Notes: generated by a model from the sequence alone, not told the origin. Counted from the first letter of the stretch, positions 50,840 through 58,920 are shown. The stretch: DNA of 64,000 nt from Actinomycetota bacterium (GCA_019347675.1 JAHWKW010000007.1:1-64000); one strand, 5' to 3'. Translations and numbers: made by a program.

Positions 50840-50871
50840 ACGCGGCTCGCGCCGTCCCGTCTAGAGCTCGT

Positions 50872-51318
50872 CTAGAGCGACTCCATGAGGTCCTTCAGGT
50901 TCTCCAGCGTGTGCTTGGCTTCACGTTGGTTACGCCGCTCGACGTAGAGGCGGTCGAGCGCCTCACCCAGGAAGCCTCCGGGCAGGTCGTAGTCCACGTC
51001 GACCTCGACGCGGCATCCTGCGCCGGCCTCGGTCACCCGCTGTGCCATGTGTAACCGCCCACCGCCTGCTGCCTGCGCCTCGTACATCACCTGCCGGGGA
51101 GGATCGACCTCCAACACCGTCCATTCCGTCTCGAGGTTGAGGCCGGCGACACGCAGGGTCTGACGGAAGGAGTCGCCACTCTGCAGCGGCCCGTCGGGAA
51201 GATCATGGTTCTCCACCACCATCGTGGCCCACAAGACGAGCCGATCGAGATCGGTGAGGACCTCGAACACCTCCTGCGGAGTCCGCTCGATCTCGACGCT
51301 TTCCTGGATCTGTGCCAT
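50872..51318 (-). CDS. SRPBCC-family (polyketide cyclase/START-like) protein
   Basis: A 148-residue single-domain protein. ESVEIERTPQEVFEVLTDLD is the usual SRPBCC opening and the C-terminal long helix is RNQREAKHTLENLKDLMESL. The fold binds hydrophobic ligands in a deep pocket. It follows the type III polyketide synthase by 40 bp with its own AAAGGAG site, so it may act on the polyketide product; that link is inference. Confidence 0.82.
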   Translation of the reverse strand: MAQIQESVEIERTPQEVFEVLTDLDRLVLWATMVVENHDLPDGPLQSGDSFRQTLRVAGLNLETEWTVLEVDPPRQVMYEAQAAGGGRLHMAQRVTEAGAGCRVEVDVDYDLPGGFLGEALDRLYVERRNQREAKHTLENLKDLMESL

Positions 51319-51358
51319 CGCTGCTCCTTTCGGGTCCGAACATAGGCCGCTGCCGCCA

Positions 51359-52408
51359 TCACGGTCCCTCGTCGCCCACCACCCGAAGAAGAGCCCCGAA
51401 GAGGGTCAGCCCCGGCCCGAATGCCAGTGCCACGACGTGATCGCCGGGCGCGAAGGAGTGGGTCCGGAGCAGTTCCTGCAGGATGAGGACGACGGTGGCG
51501 GAAGAGCAGTTGCCGCAGTCGCGCAGGACCCGCCGCGATGCCGTCAGCTGCGAGTCGGCCAAGCCGAGGCGGTCGGCGACCGCGTCGAGGATCCGGGGGC
51601 CGCCGGGGTGCACGGCCCATGCCGCCACCTCATCGATCCTCACGTCGCGACGGGACAGCAGCGCGGTGACGAACTCGCCGACGTGATCGCGCAGGATCGT
51701 CGGGACCTGACGTGACAAGCCCAGCCGGAAGCCGCGATCGGTCACGTCCCAGGTCATACAGCTGGCTTGCGAGCTGTCCGTGTGGGCGGTCACGTCCACC
51801 ACCTCGAGCCCGGCGCCTCCAGGAACCAGCGCAACGGCTGCGGCGGCGTCCGCGAACAGCGCGTGGGCCACGGCCTGTTCGAGGTCGTCGGATGGCGGCT
51901 GGATGTGCAGGCTGCTGAGCTCGACGCACAGCACGACGGCGGTGAGGTGGCGCGCCCTGACGGCATCCGCCGCGGTGGCCAGGCCCGGAAGAGCCGCATA
52001 GCAACCCATGTGCCCGACGTGCAGGCGCTGGAGGTGGGGCGGCATTCCGACGTCGCGGGCAAGGAGGACGTCCAGCCCCGGCGTGACGTAGCCGGTGCAC
52101 GACACGACGACGAACAGGTCGACTTGTGCCGGATCGAGACGCGCGTCGGCAAGGCAGGCCGCCAGCGCTTCCTTGCCCAGGGGCAGCGCCTCCTCCCGGA
52201 AGCGGCGCATCCGGGCTTCCGTACCCCAGCCGCTGACGTCCCCGACGGTCGGGTCTGCCACCACGTGGCGGGAGCGGATGCCCGTCCCTTCCCAGATCCT
52301 GCGGGCGGCCCTGCGGTCGTGGTAGTGGTCGCGGAAGAACTGCCATCCGCGTTCCTGTGGGACGGCGGGCGGCAACGCCGATCCGACGCCGACGATCGTG
52401 GCGCTCAC
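51359..52408 (-). CDS. Type III polyketide synthase
   Basis: A chalcone-synthase-like homodimeric enzyme that condenses malonyl-CoA units without an acyl carrier protein. The catalytic triad is visible: Cys136 (VGHMGCYAA), His267 (AWAVHPGG) and Asn300 (RDCGNCSS). Length 349 is typical. It resembles the bacterial alkylresorcinol/alkylpyrone type, but the product is unknown. Its GTG at 52408 overlaps the stop of the NifU-like gene (GTGA), tying it to the hydrogenase operon. Confidence 0.88.
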   Translation of the reverse strand: MSATIVGVGSALPPAVPQERGWQFFRDHYHDRRAARRIWEGTGIRSRHVVADPTVGDVSGWGTEARMRRFREEALPLGKEALAACLADARLDPAQVDLFVVVSCTGYVTPGLDVLLARDVGMPPHLQRLHVGHMGCYAALPGLATAADAVRARHLTAVVLCVELSSLHIQPPSDDLEQAVAHALFADAAAAVALVPGGAGLEVVDVTAHTDSSQASCMTWDVTDRGFRLGLSRQVPTILRDHVGEFVTALLSRRDVRIDEVAAWAVHPGGPRILDAVADRLGLADSQLTASRRVLRDCGNCSSATVVLILQELLRTHSFAPGDHVVALAFGPGLTLFGALLRVVGDEGP

Positions 52409-53010
52409 CACGGCCGGTTGTCCCGCCGCGATCCCCCGGGAGCGGGACGCTCCTGTCGGCGGGACACCAGCGTGGTGGGGACGACCGGCAGATCCTGCAC
52501 CACCTTCACGCGGACCAGGTCGCCGAGCTGGGCCGTCAGCGTCTCCTCGACCACGGTCCGCAGCGCCGGTCTCGAGCGCTGGCCTGCCCCAGAGAGGCGC
52601 ACCGTGACCACACCTTCTTCGGCCTCGAGCAGTTCCAGGTTTCCCCCGTCGCGCTCCACGTCGGAGCGGAGGGCATCGACCACGGAGCCCGCCCGAGCCC
52701 GCTCCCCGTCCTCGCCCAGCTGGTACAGCTCGAACAGCAGGCGGACCTCAGGGGCGACCACGGCCGGCTCGGTCAGGCCTGCCTCCTTCAGCATGGCGGC
52801 GATGCGTCGCAGTCCCCAACGGTGGACGGTGTCCACGCAACGCAGCATGTCGAACACGTCGTCGCGCACGGCTGGCTCCGCGTCTTGCGCGAAGCCCTGC
52901 ACGAGCTCGTCGAGACGGTCGAGGGCACCTGACACCTCCGGAGCCAGCTCCGCCTGTGGTCGCGCTTCCGGGCGGACCCCATCGCAGCTGTGGCAGCCCG
53001 GCGTGGTCAC
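52405..53010 (-). CDS. NifU-like C-terminal domain protein, scaffold cysteines lost
   Basis: A 201-residue protein. An N-terminal CHSCDG leads into a helical middle (about 25-110, LDELVQGFAQDAEPAVRDDV), then a NifU C-terminal-like domain (VVDALRSDVERDGGNLELLE, then GVVTVRLSGAGQRSRPALRT). In true NifU domains the last part reads GACxxCPSS; here both cysteines are gone, so it cannot be an ordinary Fe-S scaffold. It overlaps both neighbours by four bases. Confidence 0.75.
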   Translation of the reverse strand: MTTPGCHSCDGVRPEARPQAELAPEVSGALDRLDELVQGFAQDAEPAVRDDVFDMLRCVDTVHRWGLRRIAAMLKEAGLTEPAVVAPEVRLLFELYQLGEDGERARAGSVVDALRSDVERDGGNLELLEAEEGVVTVRLSGAGQRSRPALRTVVEETLTAQLGDLVRVKVVQDLPVVPTTLVSRRQERPAPGGSRRDNRPW

Positions 53011-53579
53011 GGCGACTCCCCCGCGCCGTGGGAGGTCCACATCCAGCCGATCGTGTCCACCGGCGAGATGCCCCGTCCCATGGCGGCGACCACGGCCAAG
53101 CTCAGGCCGTAGGCCAGCTGCTCCACGAGGAGTGCGATCGGGCCCAGGAGACCGGCCCCCAGCCCGAACAGGCCGGGATCCTCCAACTCGCCGCTTGGAA
53201 GTCGGCCGAGAACGCCGTAGAGCGCCAGCACGGCCCCGGACAGCACCCACAGGACCATGCCCGCGAGCAGGCCTTTGAGGAGGGCGCCGCGGAAGGTGAT
53301 GTCGTCGCCGGGAAGGGCAGGCCACAGCCCAGACAGCAGCAGCGGGAAGACGAGCACGCCAGCGGAGACGAACACGGCGTACCCGATCTGGAACGCGGTG
53401 TCGGGGTCTTCCGCGAAGAGCGCCCCGACGAGGAGCGGCAGGTCGATGAAGGGCAGGCCGAGGACGGGTGCCAGATGGATCAGCGCGGCGAGCAGGACGG
53501 TGGCCACCAGCCCGCCCAGGATGGTCAAGGGGAACAGCGAGGGGTGAGGCTTGTGGATGACGGGGGCACTGGAAACCAT
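53007..53579 (-). CDS. Integral membrane protein of the hydrogenase operon
   Basis: A 190-residue protein with four to five membrane spans (LTILGGLVATVLLAALIHLA, then VFVSAGVLVFPLLLSGLWPA, LLAGMVLWVLSGAVLALYG, and LGPIALLVEQLAYGLSLAVV). The ATG at 53579 follows a very strong GAGGAGGAG site that overlaps the protease stop. I do not recognise a family. Its place suggests a membrane partner or electron route for HhySL. Confidence 0.75.
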   Translation of the reverse strand: MVSSAPVIHKPHPSLFPLTILGGLVATVLLAALIHLAPVLGLPFIDLPLLVGALFAEDPDTAFQIGYAVFVSAGVLVFPLLLSGLWPALPGDDITFRGALLKGLLAGMVLWVLSGAVLALYGVLGRLPSGELEDPGLFGLGAGLLGPIALLVEQLAYGLSLAVVAAMGRGISPVDTIGWMWTSHGAGESP

Positions 53580-53589
53580 TCCCTCCTCC

Positions 53590-54162
53590 TCAGCCGGTCT
53601 GGCGCGGGAGTGGAGCTGCCGCCTCGGCTCCCACGAGCGCCACGACGTCGGGGACGAGGCGGGCCGCAGGCGGGCTCAGCTCGCAGCCGCCGGTCCCCTT
53701 GTCCTGGCGACGACCGCCTTCGGCTACTTCAGTTGCGTCGACCACCGGCTCCAACTCGATCACGACCACGTCCTGAGGCAGGGCCCCGAGGTGGCCGGCG
53801 ACGACCAGGAGGTGGTCGAGGTCGATAACGCCCGCGCCGGCTTCGCGCAGGCGAGCGAGGACCTCCTCGTCGGCGGGGAGGGTGCCGTCCCACCGCCACC
53901 GGTAGACGCGCCCCGACTCGCGGCCTCGTGACACGGCGGCGACCAGGATGACCCGGTCGTAGGGCGGCTGGGCGTCGGCCAGGTCCTGAGCGACGTAGAG
54001 GGCGCCGTAGCCGAGATCGGCCACCTCGACGCCGGGAGCCAGGCCAACGGAGGCCAGTTCGTCGCTGACGGCCAGACCGAAGGAGGCGTCGCCCAGCCAG
54101 CGGTAGCCCACCCCGCCCACGAGGACACGGGTGGGCGGGGGCGCCGCCGGCGCCCCCGCCAC
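53590..54162 (-). CDS. Hydrogenase maturation protease
   Basis: Peptidase of the HybD/HycI type that cuts the C-terminal tail of the large subunit after nickel insertion. It begins TRVLVGGVGYRWLGDASFGL; the Asp of LGD and Asp of VEVADLGYG match nickel-sensing positions of the family. About 190 residues with GTG 54162; GTG 54189 is also possible. The first codons contain a strong GC hairpin. It follows hhyL directly. Confidence 0.78.
   Translation of the reverse strand: MAGAPAAPPPTRVLVGGVGYRWLGDASFGLAVSDELASVGLAPGVEVADLGYGALYVAQDLADAQPPYDRVILVAAVSRGRESGRVYRWRWDGTLPADEEVLARLREAGAGVIDLDHLLVVAGHLGALPQDVVVIELEPVVDATEVAEGGRRQDKGTGGCELSPPAARLVPDVVALVGAEAAAPLPRQTG
54135..54159 (-). other. Strong hairpin at the hhyL-protease junction
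   Basis: An 11-bp perfect stem (GCGGGGGCGCC with GGCGCCCCCGC) around a 3-base loop lies immediately after the likely protease start codon. It could slow translation of the protease or stabilise the hhySL message end. Confidence 0.6.
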
Positions 54163-54173
54163 GGTCGGGTCGT

Positions 54174-56042
54174 TCAGGTGCTCGCGCACAGGCACGTGTG
54201 GACCTCGCGGACGATCTTCCCCGCGCCGGAAGACAAGTGCACCGTGCAGGGCATGCAGGGATCGAACGAGCGGATCGCACGGAAGATGTCGATCCCCGTG
54301 AAGTCGGCGTCGGAGTCGAACTCCTCGATGATGGGGGTGTTCATCACCGCTTCCTCCACGGGGCCGCCCCGGCCCCACGGGTCCCGAGGAGAGACGTTGA
54401 ACGTGGACGGGGTGACGACCTGGTAGTTGACCAGCGCGCCCTTGTCCATGACCAGGTGGTGGGTGAGATACCCACGTCCGGCGCCCCAGAAGCCCACGCC
54501 GCGCCGCTCGTCGCCGGGTATGCGGGGGGAGGTCGACCAGGCCGCCCTGGTCTCGCCCTTGGCGTGCAGGTCGGTCGCGATGAGCACGTTCTCGTAGGCC
54601 ACCAGGAGCGAGTAGACGATGTGGTAGGCGCGGGCGAGGTTGCGTTCGAACGCGTTCCAGACGTCGGGGATCTTCCACTCCAGTTCCATGGCCGGGAGCC
54701 GGGTCTGGGGGACGTGCATCTTCACGCTCGTGCCCGTGGACTCCAGGAAGCGGGTGTGGGGCAGCTTGCGGGCGGCGGCGGTGGCCCATAACCGCGCGTA
54801 CGGGCCGGCCTCCACCACCTGCCGGTCCCAGCGGGCCGCGGTGCTCCAGGTGTAGGCATCTCTCCAGCTGCGCTGGCCCGCGACGGGCTTGGTCTCCTTG
54901 TTCCACGGGTGGTTGGGCGAGATCGGGTTGCCGGCCGGGTCGGTGCGGTACCGAACCCCCTCGTTCTCCCATCCCTCGTAGTAGGCGTGCTCGACGAACT
55001 CCTCGAGGCCCATGTTGATGTGCTGCAGGTTGGTGGTGACGAGCTGGCCGTCGATCACCACGCCGGGGGTCGCCCAGCGGCGCTCGCCCCACTCCGCGCA
55101 GTTGGCGTAGCTGCCGTCGTAGGCGTCGAGGTCGTCCCACATCCCGGTATCGATCAGGTTCTTCTGTCTGGCGCCCACCTGCTTGTGCCGCGGGTCGGCC
55201 TCGTAGAAGAAGCGGGTGAGGTCCTCCCAGATGAACACCCCGCGTTTGGCGTAGTCCATGGTGCGCACGATGCGGATCTGCGTCTCGCTGAGGACCTGCG
55301 AGGACACGGTCGTGGACAGCCCGCCGGGCACGACGGTCTGGGGGTGGGGGTACTTGCCGTAGAGGATCGAGTAGGCCTCCTTGGGCGGCCGCGTCATGTG
55401 CAGCCCCTCGAGGTAGAGCTTGCCGACCAACGGGTTGAAGGCCCGCATGATGTCGGCGATGGTGCGGAAGTCGTGGACGTCGGCGTGGGCGGCCTCGGTC
55501 TTCTCGGCTCGTGCCCACAGCGAGGGGTTGGTGCGCTCGACCACGACCTGGGAGAAGTCGGGCCCGGCCATGAGGTACAGGTGCACGGGGTTGTCGAGCA
55601 TGAAGTCCAGGCCCAGCTGGACGTTGCGCAGAGCGAGCCCGAGCGGGGGGACACCGATCCCGAAGGCCATCTCGATGGCCAGCGAGGAAGCCACGGAGTG
55701 CACCCCGCCGCAGACTCCGCACACCCGGCTGGAGATGAACATGGCGTCGCGGGGGTCACGCCCTTTCAGGATCACCTCGTAGCCGCGGAACAGGGTGCCG
55801 ATGGCGTGGGCCTCGTGAACGTTACCCGCCTCGAGGTCGACGACGGCGTGGAACGCCAGCGCGCCCGCCACCCGGCTCACCGGGTCGAGGTTGACGTCCT
55901 TGACGCGCCCGCCGTGCGCCAGCAGTTCCTCCACCCGGGAACGGTCGATCTCTCGGGCCTGGTAGGCGTAGGGCTCGGCGTCATCGGTGAGCCGGGCCCG
56001 CCCGTGTTCGTCGAACTCCACCGGCAGGTTCTGGAAGCACAC
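54174..56042 (-). CDS. hhyL: [NiFe] hydrogenase large subunit, group 1h type
   Basis: Catalytic subunit with the NiFe(CN)2CO centre. The 622-residue protein has the first ligand pair in RVCGVCGGVHS (Cys108, Cys111) and the second in FDPCMPCTVH (Cys596, Cys599). A 20-residue tail follows His602 and should be removed by the adjacent protease. The overall sequence resembles high-affinity actinobacterial Hhy enzymes (formerly group 5), which oxidise atmospheric H2. The GTG start at 56042 lies two bases after hhyS, with GAGGAGA upstream. Confidence 0.93.
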   Translation of the reverse strand: MCFQNLPVEFDEHGRARLTDDAEPYAYQAREIDRSRVEELLAHGGRVKDVNLDPVSRVAGALAFHAVVDLEAGNVHEAHAIGTLFRGYEVILKGRDPRDAMFISSRVCGVCGGVHSVASSLAIEMAFGIGVPPLGLALRNVQLGLDFMLDNPVHLYLMAGPDFSQVVVERTNPSLWARAEKTEAAHADVHDFRTIADIMRAFNPLVGKLYLEGLHMTRPPKEAYSILYGKYPHPQTVVPGGLSTTVSSQVLSETQIRIVRTMDYAKRGVFIWEDLTRFFYEADPRHKQVGARQKNLIDTGMWDDLDAYDGSYANCAEWGERRWATPGVVIDGQLVTTNLQHINMGLEEFVEHAYYEGWENEGVRYRTDPAGNPISPNHPWNKETKPVAGQRSWRDAYTWSTAARWDRQVVEAGPYARLWATAAARKLPHTRFLESTGTSVKMHVPQTRLPAMELEWKIPDVWNAFERNLARAYHIVYSLLVAYENVLIATDLHAKGETRAAWSTSPRIPGDERRGVGFWGAGRGYLTHHLVMDKGALVNYQVVTPSTFNVSPRDPWGRGGPVEEAVMNTPIIEEFDSDADFTGIDIFRAIRSFDPCMPCTVHLSSGAGKIVREVHTCLCAST

Positions 56043-56044
56043 GG

Positions 56045-57499
56045 CTAGCTCTCCTCGTCGAGAGGCGTGTCGAAGCCCTCGACCTGTGGCGTCAGGCCCC
56101 GGCGCCGGGAGGTGCCGCGCTGTCGAGCCAGCTCTTCCCGCCGCTCCGGGAGCTCCTGGGCGTAGTCGTCCCCGTAGGCGGCCTCCGGCGGCGTCACGTA
56201 GCCGCTGGCGTACTTCTCCACGTCCTTCTGGCGGCCCGGAACGTCGGAGCGGAAGTACTGGATGCGCAGGTAGAAGGACTCGAACACCCGGTGGAACAGC
56301 GTGACGCGGTCGTACTCCGGGGCCCAGCCGCTCGGTACCCGGTCGCGCCAGCGCGGCTCGCGGTTGCGCTCAAGCTGGGTCACCCGCCGCAGAGGCGTCA
56401 CGAACGTGCCGTGCAGGCGCGACAGCGTGCTGGCCGGCGTGGTGAACGGTGGGCGCTTGTAGAAGGGGGTGAACTTGTCGGGGAACCCCGGCATGGTGCA
56501 GCCGATGCACGCCCCACCGGCGACCATGCACCCGCCCTTGTGATCCACGTAGCCGCGCTCGGTGATGTTGCAGTTGACCACCGGCCCCCAGCAGCCGATC
56601 TCGGCCAGGCACTCCTTGCCGCCGTACTCGCGAGCGAACTTGCCCTCCTCGTACCAGGCCCCGCGGGGACACCGCACGTGCACCGTGTCGCCGAACTGCC
56701 ACGTCGGGCGCCCCAGCTCGTCGAAATCCGGGAGCGGGCCTTGCCCGTTGATGAAGCGCAGGAGGAGCGCGACGGTCTCGGTGAAGTTGTCGCCGATGGG
56801 GGGGCAGCCGGGGACGTTGATCACGGGGAGGCCGAGCTTGCTGCGGTAGTCCTGGCCCAGGAAGTCCATGAGGCTCATCGCCCCGGTCGGGTTGCCCAGG
56901 GACGCCGGTATCCCGCCCCAGGTCGCGCATGTGCCGATGGCGATGGTGACCGCCGCCCCCGGAGCCAGGCGCCGCACCCACTCGGGTGTGGAGATGCGCC
57001 TGCGCTCCTCCGCCGGCGCCCACGTGGGCAGCGCCCCTTCGGCCGCCCACGGCTCGGCGCCCATGGTGAGGTTCTCGTCGGTGATCGAGCCCTCGTAGAC
57101 CACGACGTAGGGCGCTTCGAGCTCGCCCGTTTCGGCCCTCTCCATGGTGATGGTGAAGTGGTCGCCGGACTCCATCGCCTGCTGGTAGTGGTGCAGCACG
57201 ACGACGGGGACCCCTGGGAGCGCCCCGGTGAGCAGCTCCTCCGGCCCCGGGTCGGTCGCGCCGAGCGTGGCGACCGTGCACCCGTCGCAGCTCATGCCCG
57301 GCAGCCAGAAGACGTAGACTTTGTTGATGGGCCCTTCGGTGGCCGTGCGCCCGCCGGTGCGGATCATGCGCTCGGCCAGCTCCCCGGTGTTGGCGCCGGC
57401 CACGTTGCCGAGCTGGTCGGGCAGCGAGCGGCTGGTCTCCCCCTCGACCGGTCGGTCCACCCGGGCTTTGGTCGGGATGGTGACCATCTGTTCCGGCAT
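56045..57499 (-). CDS. hhyS: [NiFe] hydrogenase small subunit, group 1h type
   Basis: Electron-transfer subunit carrying Fe-S clusters. The 484-residue protein has the proximal-cluster region GMSCDGCTVA (Cys71, Cys74), GTCATWGG and PGCPP, then further ligands in CLAEIGCWGPVVNCN and GGCMVAGGACIGCTMPGFPD. There is no Tat signal peptide, so the enzyme should work in the cytoplasm or on the inner membrane face, as group 1h enzymes do. ATG at 57499 with AGGAGGG seven bases upstream. It is long, with an extra C-terminal part of about 130 residues. Confidence 0.93.
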   Translation of the reverse strand: MPEQMVTIPTKARVDRPVEGETSRSLPDQLGNVAGANTGELAERMIRTGGRTATEGPINKVYVFWLPGMSCDGCTVATLGATDPGPEELLTGALPGVPVVVLHHYQQAMESGDHFTITMERAETGELEAPYVVVYEGSITDENLTMGAEPWAAEGALPTWAPAEERRRISTPEWVRRLAPGAAVTIAIGTCATWGGIPASLGNPTGAMSLMDFLGQDYRSKLGLPVINVPGCPPIGDNFTETVALLLRFINGQGPLPDFDELGRPTWQFGDTVHVRCPRGAWYEEGKFAREYGGKECLAEIGCWGPVVNCNITERGYVDHKGGCMVAGGACIGCTMPGFPDKFTPFYKRPPFTTPASTLSRLHGTFVTPLRRVTQLERNREPRWRDRVPSGWAPEYDRVTLFHRVFESFYLRIQYFRSDVPGRQKDVEKYASGYVTPPEAAYGDDYAQELPERREELARQRGTSRRRGLTPQVEGFDTPLDEES

Positions 57500-57525
57500 G
57501 CGTGTTCCCTCCTGGAGGACCCGGC

Positions 57526-57819
57526 CTAGACGACCCGGTCGGATCCGGCTGCCACCCGTAACGCAGTGTCGGTTTCGGCCAGGCGGCGCGCGGCGGCGTC
57601 GAGGGCGGCGGCCGTGTCGGTCGTGGAGGCCGACAGCGCGCGCGCGTAGGCGTCGAGGGGGGCAAGCTGCTGCTCGACGGCGCGCACGCCCACCACGACC
57701 TTCTCGAACCAACCTCGGATGCTCTGCAGGGCTTTCACGATCAGGAGCAGGCCGGTGGCGAGGACGCCGAGCAGGGCCCAAGCGGCCAGCACCGACAGGA
57801 TCATGAGCACGACGGGCAT
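57526..57819 (-). CDS. Single-span membrane protein D of hydrogenase operon
   Basis: A 97-residue protein: N-terminal membrane span (ILSVLAAWALLGVLATGLLL) then a helical segment with FEKVVVGVRAVEQQL and AAALDAAARRLAETDTALR. Start ATG 57819 overlaps the previous stop by one base (TGATG). It is the last of four genes with the same layout just before hhyS. No known family is recognised; a membrane anchor or scaffold for the hydrogenase is inferred. Confidence 0.72.
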   Translation of the reverse strand: MPVVLMILSVLAAWALLGVLATGLLLIVKALQSIRGWFEKVVVGVRAVEQQLAPLDAYARALSASTTDTAAALDAAARRLAETDTALRVAAGSDRVV

Positions 57820-58115
57820 CACGACCTCCGGGCGCCGGCGGTGGGAGACAGCGACTCGACCGTGCGTTCCACAGCTGCCGCCCGGGAAGCGAGAGTGGTT
57901 GCCGCCTGCCCCAGCTCCCCGCCCACCTCCGCCACCGCTGCGAGCATCGGCTCCGCAGCGATGTTCTCGGCCAGGCCCGCCGCGGTCTGGGCGTTCAGCT
58001 CGGTGAGCCGGCGGATGTGCTTGAGCACGCGCAGCGTGATGAGCACGAGCTTCAGGACCGCGAGGATGGCGAGCCACGACCCGATCAGCCCGATCCACCA
58101 CAGCGCTGCCATCAC
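57819..58115 (-). CDS. Single-span membrane protein C of hydrogenase operon
   Basis: A 98-residue protein with an N-terminal span (LIGSWLAILAVLKLVLITL), a basic junction (RVLKHIRRL) and an Ala-rich helix (AAVAEVGGELGQAATTLASR). GTG 58115 overlaps the preceding stop by four bases; the ATG at 58112 is an alternative. Same layout as its neighbours. Confidence 0.72.
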   Translation of the reverse strand: MMAALWWIGLIGSWLAILAVLKLVLITLRVLKHIRRLTELNAQTAAGLAENIAAEPMLAAVAEVGGELGQAATTLASRAAAVERTVESLSPTAGARRS

Positions 58116-58411
58116 CGCCCCCCGCCGACGTCGGCTGGCTCGGTGAGCTCGGCCAGCCGGTCATCGGCCCGGCCGAGGCTGGCTCGGGCCTCCGCCAGCG
58201 CTGTGGCACAGACGGACCAGGCGCCGTGCAGGCGCTCGACGCCGCGGCTCAGGCCTGCTGCGGCGTCGGCCACCGCGGCGAGCGAGAGTCGGACCCGCTC
58301 CAGGTTGCGGGTCGTACTCACCAGAAAGACCAGGACGACGACGAGCCCGGCCACCAGGGCGGCGACGAGGACCCCGGCGGAGGCGAGGGTGAGGGTTCGG
58401 AGCAGCTGCAT
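58112..58411 (-). CDS. Single-span membrane protein B of hydrogenase operon
   Basis: A 99-residue protein with span ASAGVLVAALVAGLVVVLVF, then a helix containing TRNLERVRLSLAAVADAAAG and RASLGRADDRLAELTEP. ATG 58411 starts one base after the previous stop. The heptad-like hydrophobic spacing suggests a coiled coil. No family recognised. Confidence 0.72.
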   Translation of the reverse strand: MQLLRTLTLASAGVLVAALVAGLVVVLVFLVSTTRNLERVRLSLAAVADAAAGLSRGVERLHGAWSVCATALAEARASLGRADDRLAELTEPADVGGGR

Positions 58412-58412
58412 A

Positions 58413-58772
58413 TCAGCCCGGTTCTCCCGGGTCGGCCCCGGCGCTCCCCACCCACTCCTTGACCTTGCGCGCGATGCCGGAGCCCTCGCCATCCTCAGCC
58501 GCGAGGGCCGCGAGCTTGCCGTTCATCGAGCCGATGGTCTGCTCCAGGGCCCGGGCCGATTCGCGCACTGCCGTGATCTCCTCGTTGGTCTGCTCCAGCA
58601 GCCAGAGCGACACCGTGTTCTCCGCGATCTGCTTCGCCTGGCTCCAGACGGCCCCGGCCCGCCGGTCGATGCTCTTGGCCACCGCGATGACCAGGCCCAG
58701 CAGGACGGCCACGACCACCACCACGGCAGAGAAGACGGCCAGCGCCAGCCACCACCGCTCGGGGTCGCTCAC
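58413..58772 (-). CDS. Single-span membrane protein A of hydrogenase operon
   Basis: A 119-residue protein: MSDPERWWLALAVFSAVVVV opens the span, followed by a helix with WSQAKQIAENTVSLWLLEQT and ESARALEQTIGSMNGKLAAL, and a basic KVKEWVG near the end. The GTG start (58772) overlaps the stop of the second mini-ORF (GTGA), and the same RBS-start region is present in two further upstream copies. It is the first and longest of the four similar proteins. Confidence 0.72.
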   Translation of the reverse strand: MSDPERWWLALAVFSAVVVVVAVLLGLVIAVAKSIDRRAGAVWSQAKQIAENTVSLWLLEQTNEEITAVRESARALEQTIGSMNGKLAALAAEDGEGSGIARKVKEWVGSAGADPGEPG

Positions 58773-58846
58773 GGGTACACCTCCGTCGCGGTCTTCGGAG
58801 ACCGAAGACAGCTCCTCTCGCGCCGCTCCTGCGGAGCGTCGCTCAC
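58769..58846 (-). CDS. Mini-ORF 2 in the hydrogenase operon (25 aa)
   Basis: Second copy of the 25-codon frame, from GTG 58846 to a TGA overlapping the gene A start at 58772. The single base difference from mini-ORF 1 is synonymous (CCG versus CCA proline), which hints that the peptide frame may be under constraint, though one site proves little. GGAGG precedes the GTG. Confidence 0.45.
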   Translation of the reverse strand: MSDAPQERRERSCLRSPKTATEVYP

Positions 58847-58920
58847 GGGTACACCTCCGTCGCGGTCTTCGGAGACCGAAGACAGCTCCTCTCGCGCCGC
58901 TCCTGTGGAGCGTCGCTCAC
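58843..58920 (-). CDS. Mini-ORF 1 in the hydrogenase operon (25 aa)
   Basis: Starts at GTG 58920, which overlaps the DUF2231 stop (GTGA), and encodes 25 residues opening VSDAPQERRERSCLRS. Its own stop overlaps the next GTG. It is an exact peptide duplicate of mini-ORF 2. It could be a translated leader passing ribosomes along, or a by-product of duplication. Confidence 0.45.
   Translation of the reverse strand: MSDAPQERRERSCLRSPKTATEVYP

Larger units (their letters stand above)
58764..58920 (-). repeat. 74-bp tandem repeat with duplicated start regions
   Basis: The period is 74 bp (units begin at 58764 and 58838, with a partial third at 58912). The two full units differ at one base. On the minus strand each unit contains a hairpin (CTTCGG-TCT-CCGAAG), a ribosome-binding site GGAGG, and the start GTGAGCGAC, so three RBS-GTG copies stand in a row before gene A. 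Confidence 0.95.

Noticed and set aside
53590-55722. Protease frame extended through hhyL
   Set aside because: The extra 500 codons are the +1 shadow of hhyL; conserved protease residues begin only after 54162.
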